Translations under genes and position numbers: made by a program
In this document: one piece after another, positions 23,976 to 35,007 of the stretch
Layout of the letters: every line of letters begins with the position of its first letter
Position numbering within the stretch: position 1 is the stretch's first letter
The notes under the pieces: generated by a model
Databases searched by the model: none
Told to the model about the DNA's origin: nothing
What the model saw: only the letters and a program-made list of their open reading frames with translations
Source of the DNA: Acanthosoma haemorrhoidale
Taxonomy: Eukaryota; Arthropoda; Insecta; Hemiptera; Acanthosomatidae
Assembly (NCBI GenBank): GCA_930367205.1
Contig: OV884011.1
Coordinates: 44,405,754 to 44,469,753 of the forward strand
Length of the DNA stretch: 64,000 nt
Direction: 5' to 3'

Positions 23976-25902
23976 ATGTCAACGTATCGTGTATGTTCCT
24001 TTATTTGTCTTATTTTAACGTGTATTTTAGACAGTTCGTTGACAATATCGAATTAAATTCTAACGACATTATTTTGATAAGTTGTATAGCTTTTTTTTAA
24101 TTAAAGTTAATGTTTTATTTTTATTTCCAGCCTATTGATTCGAAACGCGAAGAGTTTAGAAAGTATTTAGAAAGAGCTGGTGTCATGGATGCTCTAACTA
24201 AAGTATTAGTGATGCTTTATGAAGAACCTGACAAACCAGAAGATGCTTTGGAGTATCCTTTATTCCATGTTATTTTAAATTAACCAAATTTAAATCTTGT
24301 TAAGACAATCTATTTAGTTTTGTTCTTGAGGAAAATTATTTCCTTGCCTAGAATTAAAACATTTTAAAAGTTGTGCTTTGCGATGAAACTTACTTAAACT
24401 GTCTCTTGTTTTTGAGATGCAAGTTCATTCCAACTTCATTTCCCCTGATGCACTTGATGTGGGCATTGTTAATTAATGTGATAAAAATGTAACATAGACC
24501 GATTTTCAAGCAAACAGCCACTTTTACATCTTATTCCTACTATGAACTCTGTCCTCAGATGGCAAAGTGTTGTCACTTTACCTATCAAAGAAATTTTTTC
24601 TCATTCCAGAGTCTATAAGTACTATAAAAGTATATGTAAGTGCTTATATATACTATATATAAGTATTAGCCAACTATCATAGGTAATACATTCTCTTGTG
24701 TAAAACAACTTTAGTGATTTTTCATAACACTCTAGTACTTGTAGACTCCGGAATGTAAAATTCTCATTGTTAGGAAAAGTGACCATACTAGAAATATACA
24801 TATACCTTTCCTGGTTGCTAAGTAGTTTAAATTGACAGACTTCACTGTTGTCTTCTGCCTTCTGCCACAACAAACCTACCGACTTCTGATCCTTTTCCCC
24901 ATTTTGACTACTGCTAGGTTAGGTGGTGAATGATGGGCTCTGGGTATCTTGAAAACTGTTAAACAAAGTATGTAAATAACTGCTTGATGTATGTAACTTG
25001 CTTTCTGAGATTTTGGACTTCATAGAATAACCAAGACCCTTGGATAGGAAGGAACTACGATTTACTGGGTAGGTCCCAGAGCACACAGGAGTTTTCATCA
25101 ATTTTTCTATTGTATCCTGCACCATCAACAACCGGAATATACCCCTATTTTCTTTTGTGTTGTCCAATAAATGAATTTGTTCTCCAGTGAGTAATGTTTT
25201 TCTATAAGAAAAATGTTGAGTGATGTCCAATTACAAGTAATTATGTGATTGCCAAACATTATTGTTTCAGTGGCACATTATGACATGTCAGGTTACCATT
25301 CTAAAGTTTCACAGTCATGATGTATTGGTACTTATTATACGGAGGTTACGTTACTAACTATTTCAATAGCTATGGTTATTAATTAAAATTGTGAACAAAA
25401 TTATTTATTTCTAGATCCTAAGGTTATGTTATTCTTTGAAAAAACTTATTACCTATACTTGCAGATTGCAAGTATTTCAATTTCAAAAACCGAAGGAAGT
25501 TTGTTAATAATCGTGCTAACTTATTCTTACAAATTGTGCACAAACATTCATTTAAAGCAATACTACCCTGAATAGAGACAATAAGAAAAAACCAACCCTT
25601 ATCACTTTGGATTCATTTTTTTATATTACTTTTTTCCTACCATTTATAAGATGTGCTAGTTTTTTCATTTTACAATCTTATTTCCTCAACTGTTCAGATT
25701 TGTTCGAACAAACCTTGGTGATAAACGCCCCACTGCTGCCGAGGTAGAGGCTCTAAAAAATGAATTGGATGCTGCTGTTCAGAAAATCAAGGAACTTGAA
25801 GACGAGCTCCTGATGTTGAGGGGGGAATCCAGGGAAGAGAAGAAGGAAGTCGAAAATAAACCTGACCAAGATAACAGCGCCAAGGCCCAGGCAGAACATT
25901 AA
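23976..25902 (+). CDS. MYCBP: MYCBP (AMY-1), c-Myc-binding protein homologue
   Basis: Three exons: 23976-23990 (five codons, MSTYR), 24131-24252 and 25698-25902, with splice phases 0 and 2, total 113 aa (human 103). Exon 2 reads DSKREEFRKYLERAGVMDAL and LVMLYEEPDKPEDALE, the conserved MYCBP core. Exon 3 gives FVRTNLGDKRPT and a C-terminal coiled coil (ELDAAVQKIKELEDELLML), then a charged tail ending AQAEH. In animals the small helical protein binds the Myc N-terminus and A-kinase anchoring proteins. The start is chosen because the very short first exon matches the family N-terminus and ends at a consensus GTATGT donor. An AATAAA lies 314 bases after the stop. Intron 2 contains an unidentified broken reading frame. 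Confidence 0.93.
24622..25230 (-). pseudogene. unidentified 203-codon frame with one stop, antisense in MYCBP intron 2
   Basis: One minus-strand frame runs from 25230 to 24622 with a single internal TAA (24919-24921), unusual in DNA this AT-rich. It begins after a stop with TTG, reads IHLLDNTKENRGIFRLLMVQ and KLMKTPVCSGTYPV, then a serine-rich part SSSYLHTLFNSF. After the stop it reads LLWQKAEDNSEVCQFKLLS and FTFRSLQVLECYEKSLKLF. I do not recognise it. It could be a processed pseudogene, an exon of a nested gene, or part of a transposon. Confidence 0.35.
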
Positions 25903-26215
25903 CAATTTGACCTAATTTCTTCGTATTAGTGCCTTACATGTGGTGATATTAATAAGAAACTCTGTTCGATAATCAGAACAAATAATTATAGGTCAATTAT
26001 GAAGGTGAAGAGAAACATTCCGTTGGGTTTGTATTAATAAAAATCAGTATTACTACTGAGAGCGCGTAGTTTTATGTTCCATAATAAAAATAATCTGAAC
26101 CAATTGTTTACTTTTTTTTTGTAAAGTAAGACGAGCCAAACTTTTCTTTTTAAATAACTTGTATAAAAATCAAACACCTATGTGGTTAGTATCATTAGTG
26201 AGTGTGTCCATTTTG

Positions 26216-26221
26216 AATAAA
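26216..26221 (+). terminator. poly(A) signal for MYCBP
   Basis: AATAAA, 314 bases downstream of the MYCBP stop codon and the first clear signal after it. Confidence 0.6.
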
Positions 26222-27629
26222 ATCCATACATAATTGTAATCTGTATTTATGTACTAAAGGTTATTATATATTTAGCTACATTAGTGTTTTTTTAAATATT
26301 TTATTACTTGACTTGTTTGTTGTGATAAAACTATGTCTGTTAACCAAGTATTATACTTGGTTTGATTGATGTTAATCATAGTAATATATTGAGTGGCTTT
26401 TGGACCCATGAAGCTTCAGCTATATTTTTTATTAGTTTCTGTCATTTTTGTAAGGATAAACTTAGCTATTGAGCTAATAGCACTGACCAGTCAAATCATA
26501 AAACTAGTAGAAGTCCAGTTGGTCCACCCTATGAATCTGTTCTGCAGTCTTTTTATATTTTCTTATAAAACAATACACTACAATCAAAAGAGAACAAAAT
26601 ATTTTCTGTAGAATTAAATTATTTAATGGGAAGATATGATTATTTTCATTGTTTTATATTTTGAGAGAAATTTTATTTGTCAAATCAAGTATTTATATTT
26701 TGATTGTTGTGAAAAGCATATAAATTGTTTTTTTTAAATTAAAACACATTTAAGACTGTCATATGCACTATTTAAGTGCTTAGTTTTGTTTATAATTTAA
26801 TAGTTAATACTATAATCAAAGTGTTTATTATTTATAATTAAAAAAAGTGTCATTTGTTTATAAAAAAAAAGTTACTTTATTTTCCTAATTACTACATAAA
26901 ACTGTTGAAAAAAAATAACTCAAAATACGATGGTTTCTATAGCTGTAGCTGTAGTTGTACCAATGTAGACATTCCTATTCAAGTTGTTTTTTCAAACCAG
27001 AAACCCTTATTCTTAATTCCTGTCTTGGCTGTTGTCTGCCCCCTCTCTACTCCATAAAATCTAAATACTGACTAATACAAAATAAATATTTTCTTACCCT
27101 GATGTAAGATAGGATACCAAAGTGTGTATGTAGGGGGACTACTCAAAACTGCCAGCATTCATGTAGCGACATGAGGATTAGTGGGTACAACAGGGGCTTC
27201 AAAGGAGTAACATTTAAGACAGCATTTTATTTAAACTAATTTCATGCACAATAACTTTTGTAATAACTGAATCATTAGGTAAAATGATTGATAAATCCAT
27301 ATTAATCATTTTCACCAGCTATTGCATGTAATTTTCTGTGGAATCTGGTCGGTAATTGCTCAAACCCACCTTGGTGTTAATTTTAGAAACCACCTTTATT
27401 ATTTAGATACCAAGGACCTTGGTTATTTATGGTTTCACCAAAACTTGTATTTTTGTAGTACAAACTCCTACTTTTTAGGATAATATATTATATTTTCTGT
27501 CTCCTTAATGGATTAATATGTTGCTACAAAATTTATGCTTAATTCTTCGCCGCCACAATTTTTAACTGTATTACCCATAGAAGAGGTATGATAATATTAG
27601 TTAATTAAGAAATGTAGTTAAGAAATACA
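26222..27629. other. convergent intergenic region MYCBP/PFDN3
   Basis: About 1.4 kb of AT-rich sequence between the 3' ends of MYCBP and PFDN3. Short open frames at 26393 and 26854 have no recognisable similarity. No repeats identified. Confidence 0.5.
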
Positions 27630-27635
27630 TTTATT
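27630..27635 (-). terminator. poly(A) signal for PFDN3
   Basis: AATAAA on the minus strand, 145 bases past the PFDN3 stop codon. Confidence 0.6.
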
Positions 27636-27780
27636 GTAAAAAAAGAAAACATACATGTAAACAAAATACGTTTATAAATTATTAATTTATATCCAAATTA
27701 ATTAAAGCAATGAAAGATAAAAACATTGAAGATTATTGTAATCCGTACAATACTAATTACATAATCTTTTTTCTTTGTCT

Positions 27781-30700
27781 TTAAGCTGATGTTTTAGCTG
27801 CTTGCCTTTTTTTGACATTCCAATTATAGACTCTGGCCATATTGACTTCTGTTGTAGTGAACTGATCCCTGAAAAAAAAAAAAAAAAGTTGGTATTAGAA
27901 ACATTTATACTTTCAAAAGCGATTATAGAGGAATTGAGAAGCATAAAATATGAGATGTTTCACACCTCCATCGTTAAGACCATCTTGTGAATGACCTGAC
28001 CATAATGCCACCCATCAATAAATATGATATGAATATCTTATTCTTACCAACCAAAGCTAATAATTCCCAACAAGCTCATATATAATTTCACTACTAACCC
28101 AAAGTTAAATGGAGTTTAGGTTAGCTTAATGTTATGCAGGGGTTAATTCTTACAAGAATACTCATGCTGTGGTCGAAGCAAGATATTTACTATAGCAACA
28201 AATCAAAACTTGGGTAATTAACAGTTACATACTTAGAAGCCGATAATACCAGTGTGTCAGATTGATCAAACATTTTTCTATTATTCAGAAACAAAGTCTT
28301 ACCTCAAAAAATCGAGATCATGTTCGACAAAACCTAAATTTTTTTTTGCTGTCTCTATGTTTTTATTCAGCAACTCCATTGCATCGCCTAATGTATACTC
28401 AAGCATGACATTAGCCTGAAATTACAGAAAAGTAAAGTTTTAAATTAGATAAATAAATTATCTGAACATAATTCATTTAAGCTATTACTAAAAGCTCATG
28501 TAGCTAACTGATTATCAAGAGAATTTAAAAAAAATGCACGATTGGCCAAGTAAAATATATTTAAAAACTTACGCCAAGCCAAAGACAAACTTTGTTCGTC
28601 GGAGCTATGGAAGCTTTCATGAACACCTGCTCAGACAGCAAGAAATTGGTAGTGAAATCTTCGGTAGTATCTTTTTTCTTAGCCAATGTCTTAATCATAT
28701 CCACTGACCTTTCCAAATCCGGGATTTGTACCTTCAACCTGTAAAATTTACAATTAAAATTATTATTTTTTTAAAAATACCTACAAGAAAGAACTTCGGA
28801 AACATTAACATCAATCGTTAAATTTTGAGAAGGTGCCATCATGTGAATTGATTGGGATTAAAAGTTAATTTGATTTGAGATATTTAACTATTAGATTAAT
28901 GGTAAAACTAAAGATTTTCTTTCATCTGTTTTTCAGTACCTTAAAAACTGATGTCGTTGTGTAACTGTTAATATATCAGCAAAAAATTTATATCTATAGA
29001 GGGCCAAAAGTGACCAAGACATAAAATGTAGTTTGTGTAAAATCACATTTCTAAGTTCAAATTAGTAGGAAAAAGTCAGGGTTTGATTTGTTTTTTATAT
29101 TGCAAATTTACATCTCGACTTACAATTTTGTTTTATATATATTTGGCCCTCATAAGGACTTGAGCACTAACTCAGTTTTCATTATTTTTTACTTAGTCAC
29201 TTATTGAAGTACGCCCATGATTTAAGTATAAATACGACAAAGTGATTAGTAAGCAATCAGTTTCTATGAAGATATAACATTTATACAAACAAAATTTATT
29301 TATTTTAAAAATATTTCCTAATTGAGTAGAAAAAAATCTTAAATAAAACACTTCAACCTATTTACCTAAATACAAATTAGAACCCTTATAGATACATAAA
29401 ATAAAAATAATTTGAGCACCAAAGCATTCACATGTACCACCAAGGAAGTGAGCTTAATATTATAAAGACTTATAAACACTCGTCAAGCTTTTAAATATAT
29501 CTTGTAAAATATCAGATCTTAACCCATTTATATACATTATACATTTAATATAAAATGCGTCATAACAGGTGACAAAACGTGGAAACCAAGGCACAATGGA
29601 AGAGGTCTGAAGAGCCAGTACCGAAAAAAATTCAACAAGTTCGATCAAAAGTGAAGGTTCTTCTCACTTTTTTTTTCGATTTCAATGGCGTAATGCATCA
29701 TGAGTTCCTGCCAGAAGGTCGCCTGGTTAATAGTCATTACTTGGAAGTAATGCGCCGAAATTGTGGCAAAACATTTCGTGGAAATTGCATCACGATAACG
29801 CTCACGCTCATACCTCACTGATTGTTCGTAATTTTTAAGCAAATACTAACACTGTTGGGTTACCTCAGCCACCATTTTCGCGGGTCATGGCTCCCTGCGA
29901 CTTTATTTTGTTACCAAAGTTGAAAAAAGCCTTGAAAGGACGACGTTTTGACACCATTGGTGAGATAAAAGAAGGATCTAAGAGCTATATCGAAAATTGG
30001 AAAAAGCTTATTACACCTGAAGGAGACAAAATTGCTTTTCATGAATAAATGACAATTTTTTAAAATAAACAAAAATTTTCATTACTTTTTGATCAAACCT
30101 CATATGTATTTTATTTTAAAAAATGTTATATTAAAATTTTTTTTAAGTAAAGCAACAATTTTAATTTATCTTGTTTATTTAAACAGCAATTTTTATTTAT
30201 CTTGAATAATACCCAGCTCTAACTACTGATCTACTTATGGATCAGCAAATTTGTCCTATTTATACAAATTTTAAAAAACATTTCTAGATTCTTTTGGGCT
30301 ATCATAATAAGAAATTATATACAAAAAAAAAGTTGAACAAACATTATTTTGATATATAATGGGATAAGTAGGGCCTGTAATTAATTAAAACATGTTATAT
30401 TAAACTTTTTTTAAAAATAAAAACAGCAATTTTTATTCATCTTGTATAATACCCACCTCTATACCACTGATCTATTTATAGGCAGCAAATTTATTCTATT
30501 TATACAAATCATAAACATCATATTTCGACATTCTTTTGTGCAAACCTCATAAGAAATTATAAACAAAATAAAAAGTTGAACAAAACATTAATTTGGTATT
30601 TATCTTTTTAATCTGGTTTAAGTTGGGTTTGTAATTAATTAAAACATTTTTCTTTTGTTTCAATTATTTTAAGTAAAACTAAAGATTTTCTTTCATCTGT

Positions 30701-31973
30701 TCTTTAGTATCTTAAAAACTGATGTCGTGTAACTGTTAATAGGTCAGCAAAAAATTTATATCAATAGTGGGTGTACTGTCAAAAGTGACCAAGACATAGA
30801 ACGTACTTTGTGTAAAATCACATTTCTAAGTTCAAATTAGTAGGAAAAAATCAGGGTTTGATTTGTTTTACATATTGCAAATTTACATCTCGACTTAGAA
30901 TTTTGTTTTATATATATTTGGTTCTCATAAAGGACTTGGTCACTTTTCTCAGTACACCCACGATGTAAGTATAACTTGTAACTAATGTATATTTATTTAC
31001 CTTCTTCTTTTAGATAAGAGATTAAATTCCATAAATTTGTATTTACTGTGTTGCTCGTCTAACTTCTTTAGCACAAGCTCTACATTTCCGTTAACGTTAG
31101 ATGTTTCCATGTACTTATCGACATCTTCCTACAAATTAATATTGAACATACAGGTTAAATTGATAAACTTATAAATAAAATGAGTTGATAAATTATTGTC
31201 AACGGATAGGGAGCTCTACTTCTATTACTATTCAATTGATCTGAAATTTTAAAGATATGTTTGAAATATATTAATGGTCATGACTTTCTGCAAACTTTTT
31301 AGATATCAAATCACACCTGAGAAGCAAATATATAAGTTTTTACTTTTTTCTCACAGATAGGGACATGGTAGATAAAAACTTAGTAGGTTTAGCCATTTCA
31401 ATAGGTTGTTTTTGTCATGTATTGTAGCTAATTACAATATGAGTCAACTAATTGAAAAGACAATATTAAGGGTTCCACATAATTTAGTAAATAATTGAAT
31501 TTGTTGAATCAAAAATATCCTTCAGTTTTCATCCTTTAGTAAAAATTTAATAAAATGGACACTCCTGGGTATCTATAGTTCTTCCCATTATATGCCCTTA
31601 TTTTTTTTTTTTTTTTTTTACAATCTAGACCATGATCATATAATTAGTATCTACTAAGTTCTTAACTTGCAAGGCATCTTAAATTGCAATTGGCACTACA
31701 ATAGGTATTGAACATAGAAAAAAACTTTTAAGAGTAAACAAATAATGAATAGTCCCAAATCATACTGATATCAGTAAAAAATCGAAGAAATATACACAAT
31801 CTGAGACCACCCACTCACTCCACCGAATTTTAAGAAGACCCATCCCAAGATAGTTTTCCAAGACATATTGGTTTAATTAATTTAAAATTAATCGTACATA
31901 CCATAAATTCGGCTTCCGGTATCCCAGCATAAGATTTTTTCTTAGGTTCATCTGAAACTTTGTCCCCTTCCAT
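27781..31973 (-). CDS. PFDN3: prefoldin subunit 3 (VBP1)
   Basis: Five exons with matching phase: 31973-31902, 31128-31001, 28738-28573, 28415-28303, 27868-27781, giving 188 aa (human 197). The sequence follows the alpha-class prefoldin pattern: GIPEAEFMEDVDKYM, an N-terminal coiled coil with LKKLDEQHSKYKFMEFNL, the hairpin region with KVCLWLGANVMLEY, and a C-terminal coiled coil ending FTTTEVNMARVYNWNVKKRQ. Prefoldin is a cytosolic hexamer that captures nascent actin and tubulin and passes them to the CCT chaperonin; subunit 3 is one of its two alpha-class subunits. The ATG is at 31971-31973, with no upstream in-frame alternative needed. Intron 2 (28739-31000) is expanded by duplicated repeats and a mariner remnant. 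Confidence 0.95.
28902..29235. repeat. left copy of a direct repeat of about 300 bp in PFDN3 intron 2
   Basis: Starts GTAAAACTAAAGATTTTC and runs through AAAAGTGACCAAGACAT and TTTACATCTCGACTTA. The same sequence recurs at 30673-30975 with roughly 90 per cent identity by eye over most of its length. It contains a MITE plus about 95 bp of flank, so the duplication is larger than the MITE itself. Confidence 0.8.
29565..30115 (+). pseudogene. mariner transposase remnant
   Basis: Plus-strand pieces of an irritans-type mariner transposase: a GDKTW remnant of the first catalytic block (normally GDETW), then METKAQW, VPKKIQQVRSKVKVLL, FFDFNGVMHHEFLPEGR and YLEVMRR. After a deletion removing the HHDNAPAH block come MAPCDFILLPKLKKALKGRRF and an FHE* end. 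The right end carries TGATCAAACCTCAT, like a mariner inverted repeat. It is broken by deletion and frameshift, and lies between the two direct repeats of PFDN3 intron 2. Confidence 0.85.
30184..30655. repeat. tandem duplication, two units of about 236 bp
   Basis: 30184-30420 and 30421-30655 both begin AACAGCAATTTTTATT and both contain ATAATACCCA, TATTTATACAAAT, AAGTTGAACAAA and GTAATTAATTAAAACAT, in the same order with moderate divergence. Confidence 0.75.
30673..30975. repeat. right copy of the direct repeat in PFDN3 intron 2, containing a 191-bp MITE
   Basis: Partner of 28902-29235. Inside it 30769-30959 is a MITE whose ends are GGGTGTACTGTCAAAAGTGACC and the inverse of GGGTGTACTGAGAAAAGTGACC, about 25 bp with two mismatches. 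In the left copy the MITE ends are eroded. Confidence 0.75.
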
Positions 31974-32646
31974 GTTAGGTTAAAAACTTATGGAAGTAGG
32001 TTATCAGATGTCAGGTAATATGCCGTGTATGTGCAGTCGCAACTACTTCAGAACCATAGAGGTATAATACAGAGTTCTCGATGAAAATTATAAAGAAAAA
32101 GTGTTTAACATGTGTTTCTAAATTGAAATTTAGACGAAGTGTTATTCAAAACAAATTAACTACAAATAGGATTTGATCATTTTTTATTTCAAGCACTTTT
32201 TTTTTGATCAATTTAACTGTCTGAACGTGGGTATAATAGGTTCTCATGCGAGGGGGCAAATTTTTTTTGTGATTGTGTTCCGTTTATAACTTCGCCTATT
32301 TTAATATATATTAAAATGAACAATGGGTCTTTTGGAATAGTAAGGTTCAAATGTTCACAGTTCGAGTGAAATTAAAATCGGATAGTTGGGTCTCAAAATT
32401 CAAGAAAATTCATAGTCTGCTAGTTTTTCCTAAAACAGTCCTTCCATAAATCGCGATTGGAATTGAAAGTAGAATAGCTAAAATCTTATGTTACATATAA
32501 TTAAAAAGGGGAACTACCATAAAATCCAACGTTATGTATGCCATTTTTATTGACTAATTCCATTAAAAGTTGCAAACTTGATTTACATTAATATACATCT
32601 GTAGGGACTGGAGGTATCACAGTTTCATGTATCAGTCTATTGTGAC
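31974..32646. other. upstream region of PFDN3
   Basis: Must include the PFDN3 promoter; no TATA box or other clear element recognised. The rest is AT-rich intergenic sequence. Confidence 0.4.
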
Positions 32647-32889
32647 CAGAGGCGTAACTACAGGGTGGCAGGGCTGGCAAAATGCCACGGGCCCCCGGCC
32701 CAAGTGGCCGCGAGCTCAGAAATATTGTTTTAATATTGTACCTATTTATAAAAATATTAAAATAGGTTCAATTGAAAATTGTTATTGGTTGTGGGTAACT
32801 AAACTACTTGTAAGTATAATAAAGCTTAATGATAGGGCCCCCATTAAAGGAATTTGCCACGGGCCCCAGATGATACAGTTACGCCACTG
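32647..32889. mobile_element. hAT-type MITE, 243 bp, with perfect 8-bp target duplication
   Basis: Ends CAGAGGCGTAACT and AGTTACGCCACTG are terminal inverted repeats of hAT type (CAG...CTG), and GC-rich subterminal CCACGGGCCCC blocks occur at both ends. ATTGTGAC at 32639-32646 is repeated exactly at 32890-32897, the 8-bp duplication expected for hAT. No coding capacity. It lies between PFDN3 and the Apaf-1 homologue. Confidence 0.92.
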
Positions 32890-32897
32890 ATTGTGAC

Positions 32898-34960
32898 CCT
32901 TTCAGTGCAGTTCATGATGGATAATTTGTTATAAAAAATGACTTATTTATCTTCAATTAAAATTAATTATTCATTGAAACGTTTGCCTGCCAGTTTTCCC
33001 CCAATACCCACTCTTCTGTACAATTCACACCTTTGGGCTTTTCAAGGTGCGGTGAATGGCCCATTTCAAATTTTAGGAGCTCTTCAGAGGAGTGGATGAG
33101 ATCCTTTACTTGGAATAAAGAATAGATTAACAAAAACAAACTAGAGCTCAGTAAGTTTTATCCATTCATTCATCAGTATTTAACTGGAGCATGAAATTTG
33201 GACTTGCTATAGAATGATTAATAAAAAAACTATTACTGGGTTTACCATAGAAATTGAGAATATGCAAATCACAGTAGGTATATACATTTTATGTGAAGTT
33301 ATTACTGAATGGTACCATCATGTTAATGGCAGATTTCAGGGGAAAAAAGGATGAATTTTTTGGGTCAAAATACAATTGTCCTGAAATTCTTGGTAAATTG
33401 CAAAATACTCCCTATTAACATTTCAGTTAGAACAGGTTTAGACATATATATATTACTAACTAAAATTTATAAACTACTGTTTTCTTTTCTTTACAAGCAC
33501 AGTTGGTTTTACCTTCACCAACCTCCCATTTATCACAAAAACACTACCATTTCCAAAATTTGTGCTTTTACGAGAATTTTAGTAACATTGGTGCAAGCAG
33601 AAATAAATTGCTCATTTTATTACTTGTGGGCCAGACATTAATCTAGTTATGTAAAATTATTATTACCAATCTAGTAGAGGAGCACCATTTCTGGTAACGA
33701 AGTCAGAAGGTAAAAGTAAATACTGCTGTGTATACTACTTATCTTGGTTTTATGGGTCATATGTAATAAACTACAACCAGTGATCCTTTTAAATGCTTCT
33801 TCTGTGTGTATGTGGAAATCACAGATCTATTTACTGAGAACCATAGTGAAGTTCACATTGGTTACTTCTATTTATTCGATTAGGATGAATTATTCACTGA
33901 AATGTTTGAATGATGAAAGGAATAAAATTTGAATGCTATTGTTAGGTTGAATAAAATATTTGTATTTCATATAAAAATAACACAACAGAAATTAAGTCAT
34001 CAAATAAAAAAATAAAATAACACAAACGAAGTAATAAATTATTTACTATGCTTGCTACATATGTATTTTCAACAAAAAATAAATATATAAATTCAGTAAA
34101 CCTAAGAAATGAATGTAGGACTTTACATACAAACATTCTTGATCTGAGAGCCCAGAAACAACAATTTAAATGAATAATTTTAAAATTGATAAAAAAATTT
34201 ATTTAATTAACAATTATTACTAATATATATTTTTTAAATATAATAATACATAGTAACAACATTAGAATATATTAACAAGTAACTAAAAAAATATTGAATT
34301 AGTATTTTTATTAACTTATAATAATAGTATCAGTGAATTCATATTTATTTTTTTTAAACAAAAAGGAAATACACTTCATGCTCCTACTGGGAAATCAACC
34401 AGTTTAAACTATTTTAATTTTATCAGAATCTTCATGATCATAATTTAATGAAATCACCTTGTTTAGGAGGAAAATAAAGAGGCTGTACTATAAACAAATT
34501 ATCTGAATATTTAAACGAGAAAGCTTTTTGATGTTACAAAAATATATAAATATTTTTTAGTGTCTACCAAACCTGATCTTTAGTCAATTTTAAAGTCAAC
34601 AGGTGATTATGAACACTATAAATAATTATAAAGGCATCCCAACCAATTCAACTTTGATAATAATTAGCTTTCATTTTTTTTCTAAAGAGTAGTGGATACA
34701 TTCAAAGTAACTTACAAGTAATTAAACAAATTTCACTACTGACAAATCATCTGCCCTATGTATCATACTTTAAATCCTTAATTATAATTGGTACCATTGG
34801 TATAAAAACTACACTTATACTTATAATCAGTATATCTTTATGTCGATTCCATAATACAGGTATATACAAATATATACAGAAGGATTGACTATTTTGATAT
34901 GGACTAGAATACAAAATAACATTCTTTAACCAGTCAACACACAATCAGTCTAATTTTAAA
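32898..34960. other. intergenic region PFDN3 to Apaf-1 3' end
   Basis: AT-rich, with short open frames (33351-33641, 33744-33932) that show no recognisable similarity. Nothing else seen. Confidence 0.5.
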
Positions 34961-34966
34961 TTTATT
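34961..34966 (-). terminator. poly(A) signal for the Apaf-1 homologue
   Basis: AATAAA on the minus strand, 41 bases past the stop codon of the proposed last exon (35008-35051). Its position supports that exon being terminal. Confidence 0.6.
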
Positions 34967-35007
34967 TATAAATTAATTTAAATTATATCAATAAAATATA
35001 CTAGACA

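Noticed and set aside
33351..33932. Two short plus-strand open frames between PFDN3 and Apaf-1
   Set aside because: Low-complexity AT-driven frames without recognisable similarity, splice context or promoter.
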